This document shows, in pieces, positions 1 through 8,431 of a DNA stretch of 64,000 nucleotides. The translations under genes and the position numbers were made by a program. The number at the start of each line of letters is the position of its first letter. Position 1 is the first letter of the stretch. A model generated the notes under the pieces. It did not search any database, had not been told where the DNA came from, and saw only the letters and a list, made by a program, of their open reading frames with translations. Source of the stretch: Streptantibioticus silvisoli (GTDB lineage Bacteria > Actinomycetota > Actinomycetes > Streptomycetales > Streptomycetaceae); contig NZ_JAAGKO020000019.1 of NCBI RefSeq assembly GCF_027947535.2, positions 1-64,000 of the forward strand, read 5' to 3'.

Positions 1-297
1 GTCGGCGGGGGCTGCGACGTGGTTGGCCGGAGCCTCGACGCGGGCGGCCGGAGCCGAGGGGGTGTGGTGGTTGCCGGGGGGCGGCGGGGGGTTGAAGGCG
101 GTCGGCGCGCGGGTTCATGCGGTCGGCGTGGCCGGAGCCTGCGGGCAGTGGCGCCGAGCGACGCGCCGGCCGGGTGGGGTCGCTCGCGGCGCGGGGGCTG
201 CGACGCGGTCGGCGGGGGCTTCGACGTGGTTGGCCGGAGCATCGACGCGGGCGGCCGGAGCCGAGGTGGGGCGTGGTGGTTGCCGGGGGGCGGCGGG
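1..297. repeat. Two ~90 bp direct repeats downstream of the TetR gene
   Basis: The stretch starting at base 1 and the stretch starting at base 208 are near-identical for about 90 bp, an offset of 207 bp, differing by a few substitutions and one small indel. Both contain runs of CGGCCGG and GGGGGGCGGCGGGG. Long open frames cross this DNA on both strands, but their composition is low-complexity Ala/Pro/Arg and shows no domain. I read it as a non-coding repeat, or the decayed tail of a proline/alanine-rich gene, lying 3' of the TetR gene. Confidence 0.6.
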
Positions 298-308
298 GTG
301 GCGACGCG

Positions 309-938
309 TCAGCGGTCGCCCTCCGCGGCCGGCGTTTCCCGGAGGGTCGCGGCGGCCGGCGTCTCCCCGAGCGTCGTGGTGGCCAGCGTGTCCCGCAGGG
401 TCGCGGCGACGGCCCACAGGTGGGGCGGGAAATCGCCCTTTCCCTGTGCGTCGACCCAGCGGGCGAACGCGTTCTGGAAGGCGACCGTGGCCAGTTGCGC
501 CACCAGTCCTGCCGTGTCCGCGTCCACGCCGCGCCGCAGGAGCGCGTCGCGGATCGCGGTGGTGATCGTGGCGAGCTTGGTGCGCTCGCGTTCTTGCAGG
601 TCCTGGCTGCTGTCGATCACGGCACGGCGTTCCGCGGCGTGGTCGACGTGGGCGGTCAACCGCGTGCCGACCCGGGCGAGCGCGTCGAGGGCCGCGGACA
701 GCGGGGAGGCGGCGCCGTCGGCGTCGAGTACCGCCTCGGCCACCGCGACGGGCAGTTGCCCGGAGCCCGCGAACAGGACCTCGCGCTTGTCGGGGAAGTA
801 GCGGAAGTACGAGCGCCGGGTGATGCCGGCGCGTTCGGCGATCTGCGTCACGGTCACGTGGTCGTAGCCGTGCTCCCGGTAGAGCTCCAGCGCGGCCTTC
901 GTGAGCCGCTCTTCCGTCCCGGGGTCCCATCGCGCCAT
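309..938 (-). CDS. TetR-family transcriptional repressor
   Basis: This 209-residue protein has the TetR layout. The N-terminal helix-turn-helix, about residues 10-56, includes HVTVTQIAERAGITRRSYFR followed by the typical YFPDKREVLF. A long helical ligand-binding domain follows and ends in an Ala/Thr/Glu-rich tail. It is a cytoplasmic DNA-binding protein whose likely targets are itself and the divergent oxidoreductase. The 120 bp between the two start codons holds a strong inverted repeat (957-1011) that suits a TetR operator. The ATG at 938 is chosen because the HTH domain begins about ten residues after it. The ligand cannot be read from the sequence. Confidence 0.9.
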   Translation of the reverse strand: MARWDPGTEERLTKAALELYREHGYDHVTVTQIAERAGITRRSYFRYFPDKREVLFAGSGQLPVAVAEAVLDADGAASPLSAALDALARVGTRLTAHVDHAAERRAVIDSSQDLQERERTKLATITTAIRDALLRRGVDADTAGLVAQLATVAFQNAFARWVDAQGKGDFPPHLWAVAATLRDTLATTTLGETPAAATLRETPAAEGDR

Positions 939-956
939 GGGCCGACCCTAGCAAAG

Positions 957-1011
957 TGATGTCTCAGTGCGTCGTCGGTGCTAGCCTGAGTGATGACACA
1001 GTGAGACATCA
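957..1011. promoter_or_regulatory. Inverted-repeat operator between divergent TetR and oxidoreductase genes
   Basis: TGATGTCTCA at 957-966 is matched by its reverse complement TGAGACATCA at 1002-1011. The similarity continues inwards imperfectly for about 23 bp per arm (GTCGTC against GTCATC). The pair sits in the only intergenic space between the divergent genes, so TetR binding here could control both directions. The binding itself is inferred. Confidence 0.6.
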
Positions 1012-1058
1012 GCGCGGGACAGGACCCCAGCGGCCCGGCCCGGCGGAAAGGACCCCCG

Positions 1059-2264
1059 ATGCCGCAGAACCCGCGGACCGACGGGCAGCCCGACGAGCGG
1101 ATCGACGGACAGGCCGACGAGCAGGCAGATGAACGGACCGACGAGCGGATCGACGGACAAACCGACAGACAGACCGACGAGCGGGCCGATGAACGGACCG
1201 GCGAGGTGTGGATCCTGGGCGCGACGGGCCGGATCGGCCGTGCCGTCGCCGCGCGCCTCGTGGCGCGCGGACGCACTCCGGTGCTGGTCGGACGCGACCG
1301 GGAGCGCCTGCGCGGGGCCGCGGCGGATCTCGGCCGGGGCGACGACGTGCGGATCGTCGTCGCCGACACGGCGGAACGCGTCGCCGCCGAGATCACGCGC
1401 CGCCGGCCCGGCGTGGTCGTCAACACCATCGGCGACTACGCCGCGACGGCCACGACGATCGCCCGTGCCTGCATGCCGGGCGGGCACTACGTGGACCTGG
1501 CCGCCGACCTGGCCGCCGTCCCCCGGTTGCTCGGCCTGCACGACGAGGCGACCGCCGCGGGCAGCACGCTCGTGACCGGCGCGGGATTCGGTGTCCTGGC
1601 GACGGAGGCCGTCGTGGCGAGGCTGTGCGAAGGCCGGCCCACCCCGCGCGAGGTACGCGTCGACGCGCTGTCCTCGGTGGCCACCGAAGCCGGGACCATG
1701 GGCGCCGCCTTCGCCGGTTCCGTCGTCGGCGCGCTGACCACCGGCGGGCGCCGCTACGACAACGGACGCCTGGTCAGGACCCGGCTCGGCGCGAACCCGC
1801 GAGAGGTCACCCTCCCCGACGGGCAGCGCGTGAAGTCCGCCGGCGCCCCCTCGGCCGAACTCGTCGCCGCCCGGCGGGCCAGCGGAGCGCCGTCCGTCAC
1901 CGTCACCTCCGCACTGATCCCCACCTCGCCCGCGGTACGCGCCGCACTGCCGGTGCTCGGGCTGCTGCTGACGGTTCCCGCGCTGCGGCGCCGGGCGGTC
2001 CGCCGGCTGGCCGGCACCCCTTTCGAAGCCGCGCCCCGGCCGCGCCGGCACTCCTGGGGACACGCCGTCGTGACCTGGCCCGACGGCACGAGCCGCGAGG
2101 GGTGGCTGCGCGCGGCGGACGGCATGGACTACACCGCCGACGTCGTCACGGAGACCGCCCTGCGCCTGGCCGGTGGCGAGGCCCGCCCCGGCGCGTACAC
2201 CCCGACCGCCGCGTTCGGCCCCGACCTCGCCGAGGCGGCCGGGGGAGAGTTCCTCCTGGACTGA
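1059..2264 (+). CDS. Saccharopine-dehydrogenase-like NAD(P)-binding oxidoreductase
   Basis: The protein has 401 residues. After an odd N-terminus, a Rossmann fold begins at about residue 49 with VWILGATGRIGRAVAARLVA (GxTGxxG dinucleotide motif). VVNTIGDYA, GGHYVDLAADL and TGAGFGVLATEAV follow as in saccharopine-dehydrogenase-like and trans-acting enoyl-reductase-like proteins, and the C-terminal half is the usual alpha/beta substrate domain. Residues 5-47 are a low-complexity repeat of units such as TDERIDGQ and ADEQADER, absent from typical relatives. The ATG at 1059 follows GGCGGAAAGGA at good spacing; a later in-frame start close to the Rossmann fold is possible. It is divergent from, and probably repressed by, the TetR regulator. 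Substrate unknown. Confidence 0.8.
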   Translation: MPQNPRTDGQPDERIDGQADEQADERTDERIDGQTDRQTDERADERTGEVWILGATGRIGRAVAARLVARGRTPVLVGRDRERLRGAAADLGRGDDVRIVVADTAERVAAEITRRRPGVVVNTIGDYAATATTIARACMPGGHYVDLAADLAAVPRLLGLHDEATAAGSTLVTGAGFGVLATEAVVARLCEGRPTPREVRVDALSSVATEAGTMGAAFAGSVVGALTTGGRRYDNGRLVRTRLGANPREVTLPDGQRVKSAGAPSAELVAARRASGAPSVTVTSALIPTSPAVRAALPVLGLLLTVPALRRRAVRRLAGTPFEAAPRPRRHSWGHAVVTWPDGTSREGWLRAADGMDYTADVVTETALRLAGGEARPGAYTPTAAFGPDLAEAAGGEFLLD

Positions 2265-2275
2265 GGGGGCTCGGG

Positions 2276-2396
2276 GCGGAGGCGTCTCGGGGCGGAGGGC
2301 GCCTGGGCGGAGGCGTCTCGGGCGGAGGGCGCGATCCCGCGCCGGTGCGAACGCTGCGTACGGGGGCGGTGCGAGCGCTGCGTACGGGGCCGGTGC
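2276..2396. repeat. Short imperfect tandem repeats in an intergenic region
   Basis: GGCGGAGGCGTCTCGGG units occur twice, each followed by CGGAGGGCGC. Then GTGCGAACGCTGCGTACGGG and GTGCGAGCGCTGCGTACGGG occur as neighbouring copies. The stretch lies between the oxidoreductase stop and an MFS remnant. No gene is seen. Confidence 0.55.
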
Positions 2397-3041
2397 TCAG
2401 CTCGTCACGGGCACGCGGCGTACCAGCACGGCCAGCAGGGCCGCGAGCACGCACATGGCGCTGAGCACGAGCCACACCGAGGTGTACGAGCCGGACGCCT
2501 CCCGGGCCAGCGCGCCGACGAAGGCGGACGTGCCGGCCCCGAGCTGGTGGGCGACGTTGGTCCAGCCGAAGACGATGGGGCCGTCCTCGCGGTAGCGCAT
2601 CCGGCACAAGGCGATCACCGGCGGCACGGTGGCCATGTCCACCAGGCCGTAGACGATCACGAAGGCGATGACGGACGGCCCGACCGTCGTCGCGAGCACG
2701 CCGGGCAGCAGGATCAGCGTGACCGCGCGCACGCCGAAGTAGACGGTCAGCAGCCGCCGGGGATCGAAGCGGTCGGTGAGCCAGCCGGAGGCGAGCGCCC
2801 CGACGGTGGAGAAGACGCCGATGAGCGACAGCAGCGAGGCCGCGACGGTGGCCGGCATGTGGTGGTCGCTCGCCGCCGGGACGAAGTTGCTCCACATGAT
2901 GCCGTTGGTCGACGCGCCGCAGACCACGAACATCCCGGCCAGCAGCCAGAACATGCCGGTCCTGGCCGCGCCGGACAGTACCCGTACGGTGCGGATCGCG
3001 GCGCCGGTCTCGGGGGCCGGCTTGGGGACGAACCCGGGCAC
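2397..3041 (-). pseudogene. MFS transporter, C-terminal half only
   Basis: About 210 residues remain, with roughly six hydrophobic segments and the MFS loop signature ASGWLTDRFDPRRL. This is the second six-helix half of a roughly 400-residue major facilitator. The first half is missing: immediately upstream (about 3041) the reading continues into a fragment of a different enzyme in another frame. A half transporter is unlikely to work, so this is called a deletion remnant. A start at 3041 (MPGFVPKPAP) exists, but it falls at the junction and is not convincing. The original substrate cannot be told. Confidence 0.7.
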
Positions 3042-3489
3042 GGACCACGTACGGCCCGCAGGCCGCGGTCAGGTAGCGCCCCAGCTCCATGATCAGCCGG
3101 CACCGCGGGTGGCGCCGGGCGAAGTCGCCGACCACCTCCCGCATGCCCTCGCCCAGCCGGGCGAGGTCGGGGTCGCTCTCGCCGTCGAAGTGGGCGACGC
3201 CCAGTCCGCCGCCGACGTCCACGGTCTCCAGCGGGATGCCGAGTTCGCCGGCCAGCCGCTCGGCGGCGGCCAGGATTCCCGCCGTGTTGCGCACCACGTC
3301 CGCCGGTTCCAGGAAACGGGCGCCCATGTAGGCGTGCACGCCCTGGACGCGGACGTGCCGCAGCCGCGCCACGGCGTCCTTGGAGTCCCGCAGGATCTCC
3401 TCGTCGATGCCGAACTGCCGCGGCTTGCCGCCCATGGCCGGACCGGAGCCCCTGGTGGCGAACGACGGGTTCACCCGCAGGACGACCGG
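3040..3489 (-). pseudogene. Internal fragment of a fold-type III PLP decarboxylase (LysA/BtrK-like)
   Basis: About 150 residues read in one frame. Recognisable segments are VVLRVNPSF, GSGPAMGGKPRQFGID, VQGVHAYMGARFLEPADVV, ETVDVGGGLGV and MELGRYLTAACGPYVV. These belong to alanine-racemase-fold, PLP-dependent decarboxylases of the diaminopimelate, ornithine or acyl-carrier-linked glutamate (BtrK-like) type. The PLP-lysine N-terminus and the C-terminal barrel are both absent. The fragment ends at the junction with the MFS remnant, as if one deletion joined two genes that once lay in the same operon. Family level is fairly sure; substrate is unknown. Confidence 0.65.
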
Positions 3490-3625
3490 GCACCGGCCGC
3501 GTCCCCCCATCGTCGGTTGCCGGCGGCCGGGATGTGTACCGGGGCGGATCGGTGGCATCCGCTTCCTATTGTTCAATGCCGCGTCCGACTCCCCGTCACG
3601 CGAATGAGGAAGCGAAGGTGTCACG

Positions 3626-3832
3626 ATGTCCCAGTCTTCTCCCCGGATGAACACCAGCATCAAGGGCAACGTCATCTCCGGGCTGATCGCCCTGGTCATC
3701 TACGTCGTGATCGCCCTGGCCACCGGTGACAACCCCGGTGCGGCGATCGGGGTCGGGGTCGGATTAGGAGTAGTGGTCTTCCTGCTCTCCTTCGCCATCA
3801 GCCGCACCATCCGCGCGAACCGGGCCCGTTGA
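3626..3832 (+). CDS. Small two-helix membrane protein
   Basis: The protein has 68 residues with two hydrophobic stretches (VISGLIALVIYVVIALATG and AIGVGVGLGVVVFLLSFAIS) around a short GDNPG loop, ending in a basic RTIRANRAR tail that should face the cytoplasm. The ATG at 3626 follows GGAAGCGAAGG. The preceding bases (3570-3600) are the least GC-rich of the area and could hold a promoter. No family is recognised. It is the only intact gene between two decayed stretches. Confidence 0.6.
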   Translation: MSQSSPRMNTSIKGNVISGLIALVIYVVIALATGDNPGAAIGVGVGLGVVVFLLSFAISRTIRANRAR

Positions 3833-4438
3833 GGCGAACCGGCCCGTTGAGCCGGGGTCCGTCCGGCCCCGGCCGACGCGTCGGCACACGGCAGGCGCCG
3901 GGGTGGACGGAGCTGCCCCGGTGCCCGTGTCCGCCGGGGCCGTGGCAGGTGGCGTCGGCCGGGGGTGACGTCGTGCCGCGGGCGTGCGGTTGCTCCTGGC
4001 ATCCTTCGGCGGGCGTCCGTACGATTCCCCGCCCGCCAGGCACGAGGACGACCTTGAGCGGGGTGCGCGGCCGTCGCAGATCGGGTGGTGAATGATGCGG
4101 GATCAACCACCGGGCCGCCAGGGGGCGTAAGGCGGCAGACCGTGCTCCCGGGCAACGGGTTTTCGGCCGACTTCATCGGTTCGTGGAAGGGGCGGCGACG
4201 ACTGAAGGCGTCGAGGCCGAGGCGTCCGTCGCAGGCGGTCCTCACCGTCGATGCGTGAGCAGGGCGCCCGGTCAGCGGCCGAACGTACGACCTGCGAGCA
4301 GCCGAACCCGCCGGCAGCGCCACGGACGCACCGCCGGCCCCTTCGCCGGACGGCCACCGGGGCACCGGCCGAGCACGACGATGCCGTGCCCACCAGGCCC
4401 CGGGCCGCCGCCCCGCCGCCGTCGGTCGGGGCCGGGCC
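3833..4438. other. Gene-free stretch
   Basis: Open frames here are shadows rich in Arg, Pro and Gly with no recognisable domain and no convincing ribosome site. A short repeat built on GGCCCGTTGAG lies just after the small membrane protein stop. The stretch may contain the lost upstream part of the DUF2786 remnant that follows, but I cannot recognise it. Confidence 0.5.
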
Positions 4439-4809
4439 GTCGCCCTCGGTTGCCAGCTCATCCACCTCGGCCAGGACGGCGGCGGGCCGTCCCGCCGCGT
4501 CCACGTCTTCGGGTACGCCAGCGACCTTCAGCGGGTCGAGCTGCTGTACACCTCTCTCCTGCTCCGGTCTCTCCCGCTCCGGATGAGCACGGCCCGGCGG
4601 CTCAGCCCGTCCCGCCGGGCCACGGTGCGCGTGCCTGGCGGCGCTCCTGGCTTCTCGGCTTCGTCGGCCGGGTGGGCGACCGCGTCGAGCAGGCCGAGCG
4701 CGACGCACACGAAGAGGCCGGCGCCGAGACCACCGTCACCGGCCGCGGTGCGGCCGTGGTGCTCGCGGACCGCAGGGCCGTGGTCGAGCGCAACTACCGC
4801 CAGGCGTAG
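4439..4809 (+). pseudogene. DUF2786-family remnant with a frameshift
   Basis: Two frames together give the end of a DUF2786 protein, a family common in Streptomyces with no proven function. The first frame reads VALGCQLIHLGQD and VFGYASDLQRVELLYTSLLL. The second, after a shift between about 4583 and 4640, reads RRSWLLGFVGRVGDRVEQAE and then VVLADRRAVVERNY before TAG at 4807-4809. These match the order of the family's C-terminal half (membership from memory). The N-terminal part is missing or unreadable. Confidence 0.55.
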
Positions 4810-5340
4810 CCGCGTTGCCGAAATGGCGGCCCCACCACCATGGCCGGTGACGGATACGGGTCGGGTTGGGTCGCCGGCAGCCGGGCCGACATCGGCGGCC
4901 GGCGGATCGGCCGTGCCGCCGCCGGGGCCATCGGCGCGTAACCGCACCGCGCCGCGGAGGTGCTCGCCGTGACCTCGGCGGTCGCTCCGGCCGGTTTCTC
5001 CGCGCGCCGCGGAGCGGTGGAGCCGCCGGGCACACCGGAGTGACCGTTCGCCCTCCTTCGCCGCCTGCCCGGTCGCAGACCGGTGGGTCACAGGCTCAAG
5101 GAGTCTCGTCACGTTGACCGTCGGCGGGATCTCGATTTCACGTGCGGGGAAATGCGGGGCAGACGCGGAACGGTGTTCGACGGCAATCGCATGAGTTCGG
5201 CCCCTCGGTCCGGGAGTCACCCGTATGGATGGTTGTCCCGGTTGGGTGAGGCAACGTCGGGCGGATTCATGCGCGATTCGGGAAGATCGTGCATGGGTGC
5301 AGCCGTGCCTGATGGTTTTCTTCGCACGGAAGGACGCGTG
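4810..5340. other. Leader region upstream of the decarboxylase gene
   Basis: No gene is recognised. From about 5100 the base composition becomes less GC-rich, and the frame of the following decarboxylase stays open upstream to 5083 without family-like sequence. The stretch probably holds the promoter of the decarboxylase operon; I could not choose -35/-10 hexamers with confidence. Confidence 0.4.
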
Positions 5341-5343
5341 AGC

Positions 5344-6594
5344 ATGGGCCGGGACGAGAAGTGGTGTGACAGTCATCTCAAGAAATTCCTCAGTGATGTC
5401 CAGGATTGGTATGACCAAAACAAGAACGGTTTTCAGACCGATTTTGACGTGGCGATCAAAGGTGTGAAGCCGTGCCCACCGGAACTACAGGGTGCCCAGA
5501 AGGAAAAGGTCTGGAAGGATTGGCAGCAGGCAACGATCAAAACCCTGATCGACTTCTTCACAGAATGGTGCCAGTGGGGCTGGGGGCAAGGCGTTCACGA
5601 GGGGCTGGACTATATCGAGAAGTTCAGCTGGATCAACTACCACAACGATGCCGGCACGGACTTCATGATCAAGGGCCAGGGCGCTGTCATGCTGGCCGAG
5701 TTCACGAAGCTGCAGGGCGAGCAGATGGACGACGAGCGGTCGGAGAAGCTCGTCCAGCAGTGGATCGAGGAGCTCGGCCCGAAGACGATGGCCGACTACC
5801 GGCCGGGTGACTGGTCGACCTACAACAAGTTCTTCATCAGGGAATTGAAACCCGGCGTGCGGCCGATCGCCGCCCCGCTCGACCCGAGCGTGGTGGTCGC
5901 GCCGACCGACTGCGTCATCAACATGGTTGTCGATGAGCTGACGGATGAAACACTGATCCCGGTCAAGACGGTGGCCATGAACGTCCACACTCTGCTGCAC
6001 GGCTCCCGTTACGCGAAACACTTCACCCACGACAGGGACGGAAATCCCGGTGGTGGTACGGCCGTTTCGTGCATTCTGATGCCCGACACCTATCACCGGT
6101 ACCATGCGCCGGTGGGTGGTGAGGTGGTGGAGGCCCACGATGACATCGCCGGCGCCTACTACGGCATGCAGAACTTCCCCGACCTGGTGAACAACGGGAA
6201 CGTCGGCTACGGGTACGACTACAAGGCATTCTCTGATTTCCGACGCGGGTACGTCATTTTCAAGACCCCGTACCTGGATCACACCGGAAAGCCGGATGGC
6301 GAGGGCTACGTCGGCCTGGTGCCCGTCGGGCTCAACTCGATCGGGTCCGTGCAATTCCTCGACAAGTTCAAGAACGTCAAGCACGGCCAAGCCGTCGCGG
6401 TGGAAAAGGGTGACGAGATCGGCTGCTTCCAGTACGGCGGGTCGCTGAACATCCTGCTGTTCGAGAAGGGGCGCTTCCCCGCGCTGCAACTTCTCATGGG
6501 GCAGCGCATCGGCGTCCTGGACGACCCGGGCCGGTCCAAGAAGTACTTCAGCCGGTCGTACCGCGCCCGGTCGTCCCGCACGTCGACCCTCTGA
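5344..6594 (+). CDS. PSD-family pyruvoyl decarboxylase (PsiD-like)
   Basis: About 416 residues. The C-terminal two thirds are the phosphatidylserine-decarboxylase fold: WSTYNKFFIRELKPGVRPIA, then VVAPTDCVIN, then CILMPDTYHRYHAPVGGEVV with the family histidine. FQYGGSLNILLFEKG follows, where the serine of GGS fits the self-cleavage site that makes the pyruvoyl cofactor. The extra N-terminal domain and absence of a membrane segment resemble the soluble PSD-like enzymes that include fungal tryptophan decarboxylase PsiD, so an amino acid is as likely a substrate as phosphatidylserine. The ATG at 5344 has GGAAGGA nine bases upstream; the in-frame GTG at 5338 is an alternative. A serine carboxypeptidase gene follows 29 bp later, probably in one transcript. 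Confidence 0.8.
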   Translation: MGRDEKWCDSHLKKFLSDVQDWYDQNKNGFQTDFDVAIKGVKPCPPELQGAQKEKVWKDWQQATIKTLIDFFTEWCQWGWGQGVHEGLDYIEKFSWINYHNDAGTDFMIKGQGAVMLAEFTKLQGEQMDDERSEKLVQQWIEELGPKTMADYRPGDWSTYNKFFIRELKPGVRPIAAPLDPSVVVAPTDCVINMVVDELTDETLIPVKTVAMNVHTLLHGSRYAKHFTHDRDGNPGGGTAVSCILMPDTYHRYHAPVGGEVVEAHDDIAGAYYGMQNFPDLVNNGNVGYGYDYKAFSDFRRGYVIFKTPYLDHTGKPDGEGYVGLVPVGLNSIGSVQFLDKFKNVKHGQAVAVEKGDEIGCFQYGGSLNILLFEKGRFPALQLLMGQRIGVLDDPGRSKKYFSRSYRARSSRTSTL

Positions 6595-6623
6595 CGCCGA
6601 CCCCCGAACGGAAGGTGAAAGCC

Positions 6624-8084
6624 ATGCCGCGCAGCCCCGTTTACGGCATCCCGGCCAACGTCGCCGGCACACAGCGCATCGGGTTCTACCCCAGAATCCC
6701 GCATCCGGGCGAGGGGGAGGACGACACTCCGAAGACGGTCCGCTCCTACGCCGGGTATGTGGACGTCAACGGCCCGGGACCGGCGAAAAGCCACCTGTTC
6801 TACTGGTTCTTCGAAAGCCAGACCTGCGACCCCCACCGGGAGCCCGCGGAGCAGAAGAAGCTGATCGAGGACACCCCGCTGCTGATCTGGCTCAACGGCG
6901 GCCCCGGGGCTTCCTCCTCGGCGGGCCTCTTCCTGGAGAACGGCCCCCTGCGCATCGCGGGCGACGCCGCCGGGACCATTTCGGTGAGCCCCGACAGCTG
7001 GAACCAGGAAGCGCACGTCATCTACTGGGACCAGCCCGTCGGCACCGGGTACAGCTACTGCGAGACGCCGAAGACCTATGTCCAGGACGAGGGCACCCTC
7101 GCCACGATGTTCTGCGAGGGCCTGGAAAAGTTCTACGCGACGTATCCGGAGTACAAGTCCTGCCCCCTGTACGTCTGCGGCGAGAGCTACGCGGGAAAGT
7201 ACGTGCCGGCGATCGCTCTGGAGATCGCCGAACACGCGGACATCGAACTGGCGGGCATCGCCGTGGGCAACGGCTGGATCAAGCCCGAGCTTTCGGTCAA
7301 GGTGATGATCGACTACGCCTATGCGTCCGGACTCCTCGGTAAAGGGCAGCAGAAGGCCCTGGACACGTTCTACAAGACATTCAAGCGCGTCCTTGAGGAA
7401 GGCGAGAAGGATGCGGACCTTCAAAAACTGAAGCAGGCCACCGACCTCGGCAACGGGCTGGTGAACGCGGTCCTGGCCTGTGGGGGAGACTTCGACGTCT
7501 ACGACGTACGGCGCTGGGACGACCAGTCCGCCGGGGCGTTGAAACCCTATATGGACAGCGAGGATGTCAGGAAGGCCCTGAATGTGCATGATGCGGGCGT
7601 GGGCTGGCAGTTCGCCGACAACTCGGGTCCGGTGGCCGTGGCGCTGAAGGCCGACAACATGGCGGACGCCTCCCAGAAGTACGCCGCAATCATTGACATG
7701 GGCTACAAGGTCCTGCTCTACACAGGGAACTTCGACACCGCCTGCGGATACCGCAGCACCGAGGAGATCCTGGACGCCATCGTCACTCCGCACGACGCGT
7801 GGCATGCGTCCCGCCGACTGATCTGGAAGCAGGCCCAGGGAAACCCGAAGGGCTTCGTTCGCACCCTCAAGACCGATAAGGCGGGCACGTCACCCGGAAA
7901 GAACGTGACACAGGTGGCCATCCCCGACTCCGGACACGAAGTGCCGGCCTACCAGCCGCAGATCGCCCGGGAGATGCTCTACAACTGGCTCTTCGACCGC
8001 CCCTTCTTCGGCCAGGACCCGCAGAGCGTGGTCGAGGGAATCCTGGACAAGGCCAAGAAAGACGCTGCCGACGAAACGGGATGA
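6624..8084 (+). CDS. Serine carboxypeptidase-like protein (peptidase S10)
   Basis: About 486 residues with all S10 landmarks: LLIWLNGGPGASSSAGLF (oxyanion site), SWNQEAHVIYWDQPVGTGYS, CGESYAGKYVPA (nucleophile serine), LLYTGNFDTACG (aspartate) and SGHEVPAYQP (histidine). S10 enzymes are carboxypeptidases in acidic compartments, and their plant relatives (SCPL) work as acyltransferases. They are uncommon in bacteria. No signal peptide is visible at the N-terminus (MPRSPVYGIPANVAG), so it is probably cytoplasmic, unlike most family members. The ATG at 6624 is preferred over the GTG at 6615 because GGAAGG lies eight to nine bases before it. It lies between the decarboxylase and a Cds1-like gene, which suggests a metabolic rather than digestive role. 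Confidence 0.85.
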   Translation: MPRSPVYGIPANVAGTQRIGFYPRIPHPGEGEDDTPKTVRSYAGYVDVNGPGPAKSHLFYWFFESQTCDPHREPAEQKKLIEDTPLLIWLNGGPGASSSAGLFLENGPLRIAGDAAGTISVSPDSWNQEAHVIYWDQPVGTGYSYCETPKTYVQDEGTLATMFCEGLEKFYATYPEYKSCPLYVCGESYAGKYVPAIALEIAEHADIELAGIAVGNGWIKPELSVKVMIDYAYASGLLGKGQQKALDTFYKTFKRVLEEGEKDADLQKLKQATDLGNGLVNAVLACGGDFDVYDVRRWDDQSAGALKPYMDSEDVRKALNVHDAGVGWQFADNSGPVAVALKADNMADASQKYAAIIDMGYKVLLYTGNFDTACGYRSTEEILDAIVTPHDAWHASRRLIWKQAQGNPKGFVRTLKTDKAGTSPGKNVTQVAIPDSGHEVPAYQPQIAREMLYNWLFDRPFFGQDPQSVVEGILDKAKKDAADETG

Positions 8085-8266
8085 GTGCGCCCGTGCACAG
8101 GGCGTGCCCTCCTCCGGCCAGGGGCGGGTTGGCGGCCACCATCGGTGAGCCGCCTTGTACGTAAGCCGTGCGGATGCCGGGTCCGGGCCAATTCGTCCCG
8201 GCGAAGTGGCGTCGGCGCCCGGTGGTGCCCGAGCCGTTTCCCGGTTCCTGGGATTGCGCCGCAAGG

Positions 8267-8431
8267 ATGAACCGTGCACGTCGTCACCTGTCGCATCCCG
8301 CCCTCGCGATGGTGGCGCTGTTAGTCATGACCGGGTGCCGTCCCCTTCTCGCGGGCGGTGAACTGCCGAAGCCGACGGAGGTTGTCGATGAGTGTCACAG
8401 AGCGGGCGAAGGTGCTGGACGGGACCGATGA
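8267..8431 (+). CDS. Possible short lipoprotein overlapping the next gene
   Basis: A 54-residue frame starts MNRARRHLSHPALAMVALLV and reaches MTGCRPLL, a basic n-region, hydrophobic core and lipobox-like Cys at residue 24. Only about 30 residues follow, and its end overlaps the Cds1-like start at 8388 by 44 bp. AAGG touches the ATG, so the ribosome site is poor. It may be the truncated start of a lost lipoprotein gene or chance. Confidence 0.35.
   Translation: MNRARRHLSHPALAMVALLVMTGCRPLLAGGELPKPTEVVDECHRAGEGAGRDR

Noticed and set aside
115-954. Longer 279-residue minus-strand frame over the TetR gene
   Set aside because: It is a different frame from the one with the HTH and the TetR fold, and its sequence is Arg/Pro-rich.
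4680-4790. NUDIX-box-like segment (DRVEQAERDAHEEAGAE)
   Set aside because: The spacing of the NUDIX Glu residues is wrong, while flanking motifs fit a DUF2786 protein end.
8085-8266. Terminator after the S10 gene (CGCCC-GTGCACA-GGGCG)
   Set aside because: Only a 5-bp stem and no U-run; too weak to call.
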